A stretch of 64,000 bases of DNA from Humulus lupulus. Its lineage: Eukaryota > Streptophyta > Magnoliopsida > Rosales > Cannabaceae. This document shows, one piece after another, positions 10,097 to 22,114 of this stretch. The position numbers and the translations under genes were made by a program. The stretch is from the NCBI RefSeq assembly GCF_963169125.1, contig NC_084795.1:141459766-141523765 (forward strand). The letters run 5' to 3'. Every line of letters starts with the position of its first letter. Position 1 is the stretch's first letter. The notes below the pieces were generated by a model that was not told the DNA's origin, did not search any database, and saw only the letters and a program-made list of their open reading frames with translations.

Positions 10097-12298
10097 TGTA
10101 ACAACCCAAAATTGCTAACAGGGCTTAGTGCCTTGATTAGGGTGTCGGGAGGGCATAATTTGTTTATATGTGTGTTTAATTAGTTAAATGTGTGACTATG
10201 TGGCATGCATGATTATTATGGCTATGTGAGTGTATTGTATGCATGTTTATGAGTATCAAATATGCATTTGGACCCTTTAGTGTTTATAAGGGCATGTGGC
10301 TCATTAAGGGCATAAATGTGATTTTATGCGATATATGGTTGAGGCCACATTATTATGTGGATATATTTGCAGTATATGGCTGGAGACGGTCCTAGTGAGA
10401 AGATTAGCGAAATAGTCACAACGGGGTATAAATACCTGGCTCGGGGGAGCCTGGGGGTATTTTTTGGAAATTACAGAATATTTTGGGATTATTGAGTAAT
10501 GAATAAACATTTGGTAATTTATAAGACGTGACAGGGTTAATTGGTTAATAGTAGGAACATTTGAGGAATTAGCGGGAACCGGGAGGAGAGTGATCATTTT
10601 ACCCCTTATAACCCTTAGAGGACTAATAAGCTTAAAGAGGAAAAATAGTCTTTTATTGGGTTAGGATATTCTTATAAGACTTAGGAAATGAACCAGAAAC
10701 TCACAATATTTTCTCTCTCACTGTCCCTCTTGAGTAGAGACTTTGAGTTTACTGAAGGAAGGGACTTCATTTTAGCTGAGTTTGGCTGGGTTAAACTGAA
10801 GAATTAAGCTGAAAAAGGATAGAGGATAGCTGGGGAAACTCAAGCTATAACTGAGGTAAGAATTCAAGTTAGTTATCTCTAATTTTGCTGAGGCTATGAT
10901 AAGAGTTAGAGTTTGCATGGGACTTAGCTTGTTAGCTGAGTTTTGGTGAATTTGAGTATTTAATAGGAGTAAGAAATTGGTTATGAGCTAAATATAATGT
11001 TTGGACCAAAAGGGTTGAATTCTAGGCTTAAATCCAGGTTTGGCTATGGGTTTGGGGTGGAAGTTTAAGGTTTAACTCATGGAAAAATGCTGAGGAAAGT
11101 TGGTTTTTCTGGGTTTAGGGGCTTGGGTCGCAGCCCTGTTCTTCAGGCGCCACGACCCGCATGAGTTTTTGAGGCTAGGGGGCCTCTGTTCGTCAAGCGC
11201 ATCGTGACTCGGAGGAGGGCAGGTCGCTGCAAGTCATGGCTCGCAATAGGGAATTAAGGGGAAATAAATTTTAAGGCTCGAGGAGGCTCGGGATTACGAA
11301 CCTAAGCGATCAAGACGTTTTCTACTACCCGGTTTAGTAGAAATCGAGGTCCCGAAGACTAATATTTGTTCCCTAAGTATTCATTTGGATTAGAGATTGA
11401 TGGTTACCCATTGACACAGTGACTAGGTTTATCGCCAAGGCTCAGGACTAAGGATCGTGCTTGGGACTGTTCTGTGTTCCTCGCTCGGGATTCGAGGTAA
11501 GAAAACTGCACCCATGTGGTTATGTATGAGACTAAGGTTCCATGTATCTGGATATATGTGTTATGTAACCATATTGTTATTATGTGAAATATTAAAGTAC
11601 GACTTAAGGGAGCTGAAGCTGACGATTAGCGCATTGGACGCGGCTTGGCCACTATGAGCCGGGGTTAGCTAAATAAATAATAGACTTCGCCTAAGCGAGC
11701 CGGGGTGAGCTTAGTAAACAGAGGGCTTGGCCAAAGGGTGCCGACCCTAAGCAGTTGTATAACTTGTTAAAATATGTTCTTGAAAGTACATGTTTACTAT
11801 TACTATCTTGGTGCTTATAATATGTTGAGTTTCTGAATGATTATTTTAAGATTGATTAAATTCTACTACTGTTTATGGTTTTCTTACTAGGCCTTGGATC
11901 ACGGGGTCTACGTGGTGCAGGTAAAGGAAAAGGGAAGTTGGACTAACCATGAGTTGGAGTACTTTAGGGGCGGAGTGTACATAGTTAGCTGCTCGACCGC
12001 CACGACCGAGGGAAAGTATAGGGACAGAGGCCTAAAACTTGTTTTTTTTTCCATTAGAGTGGCTGTTGTTTGTGTTAAACTTTTGAGGATTGTAAATTGT
12101 CACTTAAACCCTGTTTTTGGGATCCCATGTACCAAACATCTGTTTTAATGAAAATTAATATGTTTACAATCAAAATCTTTAACGCTAACCTGGTAGATGA
12201 CTTTAGGAACACATTATTTTTCAAACAACCTGGTTAGAAAATCTTGCACTATTTTTAAAATACACAGTGTACTGGTCTTGGTTATCCAGGGTTTTACT
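10097..12298 (+). repeat. 5' LTR of the Tekay-type element (2202 bp)
   Basis: Starts TGTAACAACCC and ends GGTTTTACT, a decayed form of the GGTGTTACA end seen in the 3' copy. It includes TATAAATAC at 10428-10436, donor-like AG|GTAAG at 10855/10856 and 11496/11497, and CAG|GTAAAGG at 11920/11921. The GC-rich segment 11110-11240, with repeated GCGCCACGACCC-like text, is missing from the 3' LTR. Confidence 0.88.
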
Positions 12299-12300
12299 AA

Positions 12301-12314
12301 TTGGTATTAGAGTG
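12301..12314 (+). other. Degenerate initiator Met-tRNA primer site
   Basis: TTGGTATTAGAGTG matches the standard TGGTATCAGAGC with C-to-T and other changes. It starts two bases after the LTR end. Confidence 0.75.
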
Positions 12315-12686
12315 GTCTAGGTTTAAGGGTTCCTGAAGACTGGCTAGGCATGTACACTCGCTGCTAAAGACAAGCTCGACTCAGGGTCTGATAATTGTGT
12401 ATATGTGACTACGTGCTTAAATGCTTAAATGAAATGTAAATGTTTTAATCTGTATGATTAATAGGGAGTATGAGATATTGATAGGGCCTAGTCCTTGACT
12501 GCTGTGTGATTATAATGAGGCATGCTTATTAGCATTGTTGTTGCATGTGAATGAATATTTAAATGATTGTTTGCATCTTGATTGCATATAGTTGGCTGAG
12601 TTACAATGATGGACTATGGAAAAAATGTTAACCTGTCATTGTTGCCTTACTGCCGAGTCGTTGATTGCAGATAAACTTGGATAGCT

Positions 12687-13805
12687 ATGCGTCCAAGGCG
12701 GTCAATATGACTAGCCAGCACAGGGTCTGAGGCTAGAGATGATGATCAGGGCCAGATCCCTCTGCAAGTCCCTGATAATTGGCAACAGATACTTGCTGAC
12801 ATGCAAGCTCGATTACAGAGTCAAGAAGAGCATATCTGTCTCTTAGGACAGCAGGCTCCGTCAGGGATTGCTGCACCTATTGTGCCACCTTCTATGGCAC
12901 CAGTTGTATAGCCACCCGAGGTTAGGAACCGGTGGAAGCCACTTTATGAACTTTTCAAAAAACAACATCCTCCAACCTTTGAGGTAGGACCAGATCCACT
13001 AAAGGTTGAACAAGGGATGAGTAAAATCACCTCCATCCTAGATTTTATGAGGGTGTAAGGTGATGATTGGGTGGCCTGTGCCACCTATATGCTTCGAGAG
13101 GATGCCGATATTTGGTGGGAGGTGGCATCACAGACTCGGGACATTACTCCTATGAGCTGGGATTGGCCCAGAGACCTGTTCAGCCAGAAATATTATAATA
13201 TTGTCGTCAGGGCAGGGAAGGTGAATGAGTTTGTTGGGTTGGTGCAGGGCAGTATGAAAGTTACTAAGTATGCCCTGAAATTTGACAGGCTTGCAAAGTT
13301 CGCACCAGAATTAGTGCCTACTTATGTAGCTAGATAGGACAAGTTTATCTGAGGGCTTAATGCTATGATAGCCTGAGATGTGAGAATCGAAACAGTACTT
13401 GGGGGAACGACCTATGCCAAGGCTGTTGAGAAGGCTTTTACCACAGAAGAAGAAGAGAATAAGATTTGGAGGGAGAGCCCTGCGAGAAGGCGTGTTTGTA
13501 GGGTAGTGCCTCCATATATAGGGTCTGGAAGGGGCGGAGGCCCCAGTGATCTGAAGAGGAAGACCCCTGACACTTCCACCACTGCTGGTCCTGATAAGAA
13601 GGGTCGGGGTGCTGAGGGTGGCCGCCAGGAAGGAAGTGACACATGGAGAAGTTACCCGGAATGCATTAGGTGCAGGATGCGCCATCTGGGCGAATGTCGA
13701 GGAAAGGCTTGTTATCTGTTCTGGGATGTGGGACACATGAAGAACGATTGCCCAACAGTGAAGAAAGAGGAACCAGGGAAGGTGGACAGCTTGACTCCTG
13801 CTTGA
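12687..13805 (+). pseudogene. gag: gag of the Tekay-type element, inactivated
   Basis: Structural capsid-nucleocapsid protein. The ATG at 12687 opens with Met-Arg-Pro-Arg-Arg-Ser, matching the Met-Asn-Pro-Arg-Arg-Ser start of the relative at 43685, but codon 8 is TGA. A retrotransposon gag core is visible at 12940-13340, including DIWWEVASQTRD and the YALKFDRLAKFAPELVP block. The zinc knuckle near 13710-13752 reads C-Y-L-F...H....C, so the second cysteine is replaced by Phe. Several further stops (for example TAG near 12909, TAA near 13057) are of the kind produced by C-to-T or G-to-A change. Confidence 0.85.
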
Positions 13806-16800
13806 GTGTTCACCTCGACGCAGGCAGAGGCCGAGGCTAGTCCCTCGGTAGTAACAGGTCAGCTTTCTAGCGCTAGCTCTTCTTATAATGTATTGATTGA
13901 CTCTGGTGCTACACATTCGTTTGTTTCTAGTAAGGTAATTAATAGATTGTGTAGACTTAGTGAGTCTTATACTGCGGGATTTGGGACTATATTACTTACA
14001 GGGGAACTGGTAGTTTCTAGGAGATAGATTAGAGCACTGCCAATGATGGTGGATAGTAGGAAACTATCATTACATTTGATCGAGTTGAGTATAGATGACT
14101 TTGATATGATTCTAGGGATGGATTGACTGGTCAGATACGGGGCTACTATAGATTGTAGGAAGAAGATGGTGACTTTTGAGCTTGAGGGTGAGGATCCCTT
14201 TGTTTTCGTGGGTGCTGGGTATGGACCCCGCATACCCATGATATCACCATTGAGGGCTAAGGACCTATTACAGGGAGGTTGTATAGGTTTCCTAGCTAGC
14301 GTGGTGGATACCAGCATAGTTGTGCCAGCGGGGCTGGGATAGACCAGATTGGTATGCGAGTTCTTGGATGTATTTCCTGAGGATTTACCAGGACTGCCAC
14401 CGCATGGGAATATTCAGTTTGTCATCGAGTTAGCGCCAGGTATAGAGCCAGTATCGAGGGCACCATTTAGGATGGCTCCAGCGAAACTGAAGGAGTTAAA
14501 GATACAACTACAAGAGCTTCTTGATTTGGGGTTTATTAGACCTAGTTTCTCTCCATGGGGTACTCCAGTTCTGTTTGTGAAGAAGAAGGATGGAACTCTG
14601 AGAATGTGTATAGACTACAGGGAATTAAACAAGTTGACCATCAAGAACAAATACCTCTTACTAAGGATTGATTACCTGTTCGATCAGCTGCAGGGAAAGA
14701 CGTTATTCTAGAAGATTGATCTTTGATCTAGTTATCACCAGCTGAGGATCAAGGATGAGGATATACTGAAGACGGCCTTCCAAATGAGATATGGGCATTA
14801 CGAGTTCTTGGTCATGTCGTTTGGTTTGACCAATGCCCTAGGAGCATTCATGGACTTGATGAACAGGGTGTTTAGGGACTTCTTGGATCAGTTTGTGATT
14901 GTCTTCATCGACGACATCTTGGTTTACTCCAGTTTAGAGGCAGAGCATGAACAACATCTTCGACAGGTATTGTAGAGGTTGAGAGAGCATCGGTTGTATG
15001 CCAAGTTTAAGAAGTGCGAGTTCTGGCTACCATAAGTTACATTCCTTGGGCACATTGTTGGTGAAGATGGGATTAAGGTAGATACAGCTAAGGTAGACGC
15101 AGTGAGAGATTGGCCAAGGCCAAGTAATGCCTCGGAGGTTAGGAGCTTCCTTGGATTAGTAGGATATTACAAACGCTTTGTGGAAGGGTTCTCAAAGATT
15201 GTTGTACCGATGACATAATTGAGACGGAAGAATCTGAAGTTCGTCTAGTCAGATAAGTGTGAGAATAGCCTCTAGGATCTAAAGCGATAGTTGATTACTG
15301 CTCCTGTGTTGAGTCTTCCTTCAGAGGGAGGGAAGTTTGTGGCATACTATGACGCATCGAGATTGAGATTGGGATGTGTGTTGATGCAGAATGAGAAGGT
15401 TATTGCTTATGCGTCATGACAGCTAGAGGAATATGAGCAGCGCTACCCTACCCATGATCTAGAGTTGGCAGCAGTGGTGTTCGCACTCAAAGTTTGGCGA
15501 CATTACTTGTATGGAGAGAGGTGCGAGATATACACTGATCATAAGAGCTTGAAGTATTTCTTCACCCAAAAGGACTTGAATATAAGGCAGAGACGTGGGC
15601 TGGAGTTGGTGAAGGACTATGATTGAGATATCCTTTACCACACAGGGAAAGCCAATGTAGTGGCAGATGCGTTGAGCTAGAGGGGCCCGGGACAATTATT
15701 TAGCTCTACACAGATATCCAAGGAGTTTGCAAAGGAGATGGCTAGAGCAAGGATAGAGCTTGTAGTGGGCCGGTTGGCCAATATTATCTTACAGTTGACC
15801 TTCCTAGAGAGGATAAGAGAGGGTCAGATGGATGATACACAGTTACAGGAAGTTAGAGGGAACGTCCTAGCCGGAGTGGCTAAGGACTATTCCATCTCAT
15901 AGACTGGGTTACTACGGTATAAGGGTCAAATTTGTCTCTCGAAAAATGTGGGTATTAGATGAGAGATACTTGATGAATCCCATACTACACCATACTCATT
16001 CCATCTAGGCACCACGAATATGTATCAGGATCTACGGACCTTATATTGGTGACCTGGGATGAAGAAGGACGTAGTGGAGTACGTGGCCAAGTATTTAACC
16101 TATTAGCAGGTAAAGGCTAAGCACCAGTGACCAGCGGGGTTGCTAAAGCCTTTGGGTATTCCCGAATGGAAGTGGGAGGACATTACTATGGATTTTGTGA
16201 GAGGTTTACCCAGGACATTGGGTTACATGACTCGGTGTGGGTGATAGTAGATGGATACACCAAGTCAGCTCATATTCTTCTCGTGAGGACAACCTAGATA
16301 GTGGATTAGTACGCGGAGTTATATGTAAAGGAAATTGTACACCTCCATGGGGTTCCCAAATCTATTGTAATAGACTAGGATCCCATATTTACCTCCAAGT
16401 TTTGAGGTGTTTGTAGAGGGCTATGGGGACTCAGTTCAAGTTAAGTACGACCTTTCATCCTCAGACAGAGGGACAGTTTGAGAGGGCAATTCAGGTATTA
16501 GGAGAGATTCTTAGGCTGTGTGTATTGGACTTTGAGAGGTCTTGGAGTAAGTACCTTCTGTTGATTGAATTCTGATACAACAACAGTTATCAATCAACGA
16601 TTGGAGTAGCTCCATATGAGATGTTGTACGGACGAAGATGTAGATCACCGATTCACTCGGATGAGATGGGTGAGAGGAAGTATTTGGGACCAGAGTTGGT
16701 TAAGAAGACTAATGAAGCTACGGAGAAGATCCAAGCTTGAATGCTCACTTCGCAAAGCAGACAAAAAAGCTACTCTGATCCTAAGTGTAGGGACCTGGAG

Positions 16801-17226
16801 TTCCAGGTAGGGGACCACGTGTTTCTACGAGTGTCACCACTGCGAGGGGTGAGGAGGTTTGGGAAAAAGAGCAAGCTGAGCCCTAAATTTTTAGGACCTT
16901 TCAAGATACTGGAGAGGATTGAGCTAGTGGCCTAAAGGTTGGCACTGCCATAACCATTATCAGGGGTTCACGACATATTCCACATTTCTATGCTTCGGAG
17001 GTACGTCTCAGATACGACTCATGTGATGAAGTATAAGGATTTGGAGTTGCAAACAGATTTATCATATGAGGAGCGACCGGTTCAGGTCCTAGACAGAAAA
17101 GACAAGGTTCTACGAAACAAGACAATTCCTTTAGTAAAAGTGTTGTGGTGGAATAGAAAGGTTAAGGAAGCATCCTGGGAGCTTGATTTAGCTATGCGGG
17201 ATTAGCATCCCGAGTTATTCAGGTAA
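13806..17226 (+). pseudogene. pol: pol (protease, RT, RNase H, integrase, chromodomain-like tail), inactivated
   Basis: The aspartic protease motif DSGATHSF is at about 13899. RT spans about 14349-15200 with [19 protein letters not shown] and the catalytic box FIDD at 14904-14915 (the F.DD variant of Y.DD usual for this group). RNase H spans about 15300-15680 with [10 protein letters not shown]. Integrase runs from about 15960 with a broken zinc finger and stops, and the chromodomain-like tail is at 17090-17226 (LVKVLWWNRKVKEASWEL). In-frame stops occur at the WQ-type codons and in integrase. The long frames are only 190-363 bp, so no functional polyprotein can be made. Lineage is assigned from the order of domains and the C-terminal tail. 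Confidence 0.87.
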
Positions 17227-17249
17227 ATTTCGAGGACAAAATTCTCAGT

Positions 17250-17262
17250 AGGAGGGGACAGT
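17250..17262 (+). other. Polypurine tract of the Tekay-type element
   Basis: AGGAGGGGACAGT follows TTTCGAGGACAAAATTC and directly precedes the 3' LTR. Confidence 0.8.
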
Positions 17263-19172
17263 TGTAACGACCTAAAATTGCTAACAGGGCTTAGTGCCTT
17301 GATTAGCGTGCCAGGAGGGCTTAATTGGTTTATATGTGTGTTTAATTGGTTAAATATGTGACTATGTGGCATGCATGATTATTATGACTATGTGAGTGTG
17401 TTGTATGCATTTTTATAAGTATTAAATATGCATGTGGACCCTTTAGTGTTTATAAGGGCATATATGTAATTTTAGCCCATTGAGGGCATAAATGTGATTT
17501 TATGCAATATATGGCTAAGACCACATTATTATGTGGGTATATTTGCAATATATGGCTCGATACGGTCCTAGTGAGTGGATTAGCGAAATAGTCACAGCGG
17601 GGTATAAATACCCAGCTCGGGGGAGCCTGGGGTATTTTTGGGAATTTAGAGAATATTTTGGGATTATTGAGTAATGAATACGTATTTGGAAATTTATTAG
17701 ATGTGACAGGGTTAATTGGTTAATAGTAGGAACATTTGAGGAATTAGTGGGAACTGGGGGGAGAATGACTGTTTTACCCCCTTAGAGGACTAATAAGCTT
17801 AAAGGGGAAAAATAGTCTTTTGTTGGGTTAGGATATACTCAGAAGACTTAAAAAATTAACCAGAAACTCATAGAATTTTCTCTCTCACCTCCTACACATT
17901 CTCTCTCACTCTCCCTCTTGAGTTGAGAGTTTGAGTTTACTGAAGGAACGAACTTGATTTAAGTTTGATTGGAGTTGAGTTTGGCTGAGTTAAACTGAAG
18001 AATTAAGTCGAAAAAGGCAAACGATAGCTGGAGAAACTCAAGCTATAACTGAGGTAAGAATTCAAGTTAGTTTTCTCTAATCCTGCTGAGGCTATGATAA
18101 GAGTTAGAGTTTACATGGGACATAGCTTGTTAGTTGGATTTGGGTTAATTTGTGTATTTAATAGGAGTAAGAAATCGGTTATGAGCTAGATATAATGTAT
18201 GGACCAAAAGGGTGGAATTCTGTGTTCTTCACTCGGGATTCGTGGTTATGGGTTAGATATAAGAAACTCAAGCTAGATATAATGGTTATGAGCTAGATAT
18301 AATGTTTGCTGAGGATCGTGCTTAGGTCCATTCTGTGTTCTTCACTCAGGATTTGAGGTAAGAAAACTGCACCCATGTGGTTGTGTTTGGGACTAAGGTT
18401 CCTTGTATCTGGATATATGTGATATGTAACCATATTGTTATTATGTGAAATATTAAAGTACGGCTTAAGGGGGCCGAGGATGACGATAAGCGCATTGGAC
18501 GTTGCATGGCCACTGTGAGTCGGAGTTAGCTAAATAAACAATAAACTCAACCTAAGCGAGTCAGGGTCAGCTTTGTAAATGGAGGGCTCGGCCTAAGGGC
18601 ACTGACCCTAAGCACTTGTATTACTAGTTAAAATATGTTCTTGAAAGTACATGTTTACTATTACTAGCTTGATGCTTATAATCTGTTGAGTTTCTGAATG
18701 ATTGATTTAAGATTGATTAAATCCTACTACTATTTATGTGTTTGCTGTTTATGGTTTTCTTGCTGGGCCTTGGCTCACGGGTGCTACGTGGTGCTGGTAA
18801 AGGCAAAGGGAAGTTGGACCAACCATGAGTTGGAGAGATCTGGGGGCGAAGTGTACATAGTCAGCTGCTCGACCACCACGGTTGAGGGACAGTAAAGGGA
18901 CAGAGGCCTAAAACTTGTATTTTTCCATTAGAGTGGTTGTTTATTGTGTTAAACTATTGAGGATTGTATATTGTCACTTAAACCCTGTTTTTGGGATCCC
19001 ATGTACCAAACTTCTGTTTTAATGAAAATTAATCTGTTCACAATAAAAATCTTTAATCCTAACCTAATAGATGACTTTAGGAACACATTAATGTTTGAAC
19101 AACTTGGTTAGCAAGTCTTGCACTATTTTTAAAATACACAGTGTAACGGTCTTGGTTATCTAGGGTGTTACA
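17263..19172 (+). repeat. 3' LTR of the Tekay-type element (1910 bp, rearranged)
   Basis: Matches the 5' LTR at both ends, but about 400 bp of the 5' copy (roughly 11030-11450, holding the GC-rich core) is replaced by a shorter stretch at 18225-18320. There the phrase GAGCTAGATATAATG and the phrase TTCACTCGGGATT are duplicated. This indicates deletion and local re-synthesis after or during insertion. The end GGTGTTACA is intact. Confidence 0.88.
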
Positions 19173-19660
19173 CCCAGTTGGAGTCAAAGCATACACAATG
19201 TTATCCAAGGTACGCTCCTCACATTTATTATTTTTCAAGTCCTGGTAATCATCATTATCTCGTGTGGGAAACCTAAAGAAATCATTAACTGTCTTCCTAT
19301 AAAAACAAACAGTTTTCCCCCTAACTGTAGCTTCCCAAGTATAATCATTGTTAAAGGCATTTGCAAAAAATTCTTGCACAATTGGTATCACAGCAGAAAT
19401 AGGCCGGGAACAAAAGTACATCCGGTGATGAGTGTTAATGACATTAACATACTCTTCAGGGATAGTAAACTCACCCTCGTCATTGGTTGCAAAACCCCTC
19501 TCTTGAATCAAATTATGAGAATTTTTCTATTCTTTTTCCCATACTTAGCACTATTAGAAGTAAATCTAGGATCAGTAGGCTCATTATTCTTGATAACGGG
19601 ATCTTAGGGTTCAGCCACTTATTCTTGCACTTTCTTATTTCGTTTCCTAGAGGGTGCCAT
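19173..19660 (-). pseudogene. N-terminal half of the split 'putative plant transposon protein' gene
   Basis: The minus-strand ATG at 19658-19660 opens with Met-Ala-Pro-Ser-Arg-Lys-Arg, a start typical of plant transposon-associated proteins. After a shift near 19505 the frame runs through IPIVQEFFANAF, EATVRGKTVCFYRK and VNDFFRFP. This looks like the family signature in which a reach of 'V.EFY.N' is followed by 'V.V.GK.V.F....IN..F..P'. It ends exactly at the insertion site of the Tekay-type element and resumes at 10091. The role of such proteins is unknown; they are found inside or beside plant Ty3/gypsy elements. It shares the minus orientation with the Athila gag upstream and may have been part of that element. 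Confidence 0.65.
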
Positions 19661-20229
19661 CCACAAAATCAATCAAATAATTCAATGAAACACAAAGGAA
19701 ACACTAAAAAATAATCAACAAGTACCTAATCAAATTAAAATTATATCAATGTACACAACTACACTCTAGAAAATGAACAATTAAAAAGTGCCAATGTTAG
19801 GACCTAATATGTCAAATTAGTCAATTATTCACGAAATTACTAAATTGAATCAATACCCAAGCATAATCAAATATGATATAACCAATAATGTCCTAATGGA
19901 ACCTCAATTTAAGCTCTAATGCATTAATTCTTCACATTTAACAACACCCCCAATTCATGCCCTAGAAATTTCAAAATTCTAACTTCCCTCAATTTACAGT
20001 GAAATTAAACCAAATAAATGATAGATATCAACAAGCATCACAATAATTTCATCAAGTTCAATAAAATTCATCAAAGCATGAAATTTTTTGAAACCCCCCA
20101 ATTTCTTAGTGAAAATTTTCTCCCAAACTTGTTTAATGCTCAATCCTTCAACAACTTACCAAGAAATCTCAATACCCACGAACAACCAAGTATGTAGTAA
20201 TCAATGAACACTATTAATCCAAAATGCGA
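19661..20229. other. AT-rich non-coding stretch upstream of the transposon gene
   Basis: No gene, LTR end or repeat is recognised. On the minus strand this is the leader side of the transposon-protein gene. It is bounded on the right by the T-rich tail of the L1 fragment. Confidence 0.5.
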
Positions 20230-21165
20230 ACAATATTTTTTATTTTTTATTTTTTGATGAATCAGCAAGACTTTCATTACTCCAAAAAACAACTATACAT
20301 TCTAATAGCATCTTCAATGGAAGATCTAATAATATCAAATTCTATACAAATATATGAACTGTTAGACTATATCCCTCTTTACACCTTTAGCTTCATAATG
20401 CCGAAAACCATTCTATTTCTACTGTATTGACACGTTGAGGCCTAACACAGTTAACTCTATGTTTAACATCTTCCTTAATCTTCCTCACTATCATGTCTAC
20501 TGTCATCACCTTCGAATGCCAGAGAAGGTCATTTCTGGCATGCCATACTTGATAAACCAAAGCTGCAAGTGCAGCAGAATAACATTGTTTTTTGAACTTG
20601 CTTATTTTGGCTCTTTCAATCCACCTTAGAAGACTGCCCAGACATCTTGATTCAGCTCTCCATCGAAGCCATCTCTTCACTTGCTGAAGACAGAGCCAAG
20701 ATAAAGAGCAATAAAAAAAGAGGTGCTCCTCTGTTTCTGTGTGAAGCCGACAGAATAAACAATGAGATTCAGCAATTATGTTATGTTTCTGCAGCTTTCC
20801 TCTTGTTCTCAACCTATTCTGAACTGCTATCCAGAGTACCAAACTATGTCTTGGCAGATTGAGTCTACCTCACACTTCTTGGCTCCATTTTACTTTATTA
20901 TGAATAGGACACAGCATCATGTAGCCATGGGATATCTGGTATCTTACACCAGCAAATTGCTGTATATCAGTAATACTCTTAACCCTTTCTTTGACAGCCA
21001 CCAGCTTTCTCCAATACTAGCTCCCTTGGGTAGGGGGCTAGTAGCTCCACCAATTTCCTCCTTTAAGATAAACACTATGTATCCACCTAACCCATAAATT
21101 GTCTTCCTTGTTTGCAATTGCCCATACATACTTGATGATGGCAGCAATATTCCATTCAGCAACAT
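20230..21165 (-). mobile_element. 5'-truncated L1-type LINE, end of ORF2 and A-rich tail
   Basis: On the minus strand the frame 20393-20842 is the reverse-transcriptase zinc-binding region (zf-RVT) found at the C-terminus of plant L1 ORF2. It has the block LWIAVQNRLRTRGKLQKHN, followed by C..C....E...HLFF.C. The preceding 300 bp (to about 21150) continue the same protein (EDNLWVRW, SVYLKGGNWW) with stops and shifts. The plus-strand run of T6A units at 20236-20262 is the A-rich 3' tail read backwards. No reverse transcriptase domain remains, so it is a dead-on-arrival 5' truncation. I could not find a clear target duplication. Confidence 0.8.
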
Positions 21166-22114
21166 ATTATCAATACAAATCATTAACATATTCAGATTTC
21201 ACCATAAAACTCAAAGAAAACATGAAATAGAGAGAAAACTTGAGCAAGAAATACTTATAATGAAGAAGGAAGAGCACAAACACTTGACTGAAAGGGGATT
21301 TAGGAGGGAAGTATCTTACCAATCTGCTGAAAAAGGCTTGGAACAAAGAGAAGAGAAGAGAAAGGACTGGAGGAAAAAAATTTGGTTTGAAATAATGGTT
21401 CAAAATTTCTGTTTTTGACACTTTAAACTCTTAGCACGTGTGAGTGCAGTCGCGTTATAGAGTATCTCAATCGCGCTACTTCGTTCCTCAATGCCATTTG
21501 AATGGCGTCTGGTGTAATCGCACCCTACCTAGCGCGGTCGCACTACACGTGTATTTTGCCCTGGGGTTCTGTGGGCGTGACCGCAGTAATGGCCCTTTTT
21601 TTGACTTTTTATTTTCATTTTTCATGATTTTTCTACATTTTTTCCTATTTTTTCACAATTTCCATGATTAAAAAACTACAAAAACAATCCCTAAAACAAT
21701 CTAAAACCTAAGAAACAAAATTAAAATATAATTTCCCAATGAAATTTATATTTTCAAATTAAAAACAAAATAAACAAATGGGATGCCTCCTATTGGCGTT
21801 GTCATTAACGTCATTTATTCGGACGCTAACCTCTTTCTTAAACTCAACTTGGATCCAAACCACCTCTCAAGTCCTTGAGAGCCATAGTGTCAAGAGAAAA
21901 TGTTTTTTTTTCTTGATATTACATATTTTTTTTAACTTTCCACCGCTCATGTAGCAATCGAGCTTTCTCACTAAAAGTCCTTTTCACTCTATGAAGAATT
22001 GTTCGCATACCACCTTGAACCATGGACTTCTTCTTAGTAATGTCCAGCTTATTATGCCCACTTCTTTCCACATCAACTCTACAACAAGTTGGAATTTCCG
22101 TTGCTGCAAAAACA
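21166..22114. other. Non-coding part of the Athila-like host
   Basis: On the minus strand this follows the protease. It includes the block at about 21778-21800 (plus strand GGGATGCCTCCTATTGGCG). That block resembles text commonly found after the gag-protease unit of Athila-type elements. No RT, RNase H or integrase is seen between here and 19660, so pol is missing. Confidence 0.45.

Larger units (their letters stand above)
10097..19172 (+). mobile_element. Tekay-type chromovirus (Ty3/gypsy), decayed but structurally complete
   Basis: Two LTRs (10097-12298 and 17263-19172), a degenerate initiator-Met primer site, gag-pol in the order gag, protease, RT, RNase H, integrase, chromodomain-like tail, and a polypurine tract. 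The target duplication is CCTAG (10092-10096) against CCCAG (19173-19177), four of five bases. LTR divergence, many in-frame stops and frameshifts mark it as older than the element at 299-9462. It interrupts the minus-strand plant-transposon gene, whose frame continues on both sides. Confidence 0.9.

Noticed and set aside
13311..13916. 201-codon minus-strand frame opposite the Tekay gag
   Set aside because: It is the shadow of the plus-strand gag/protease sequence; no domain and not kept in the relative at 43685-44900.
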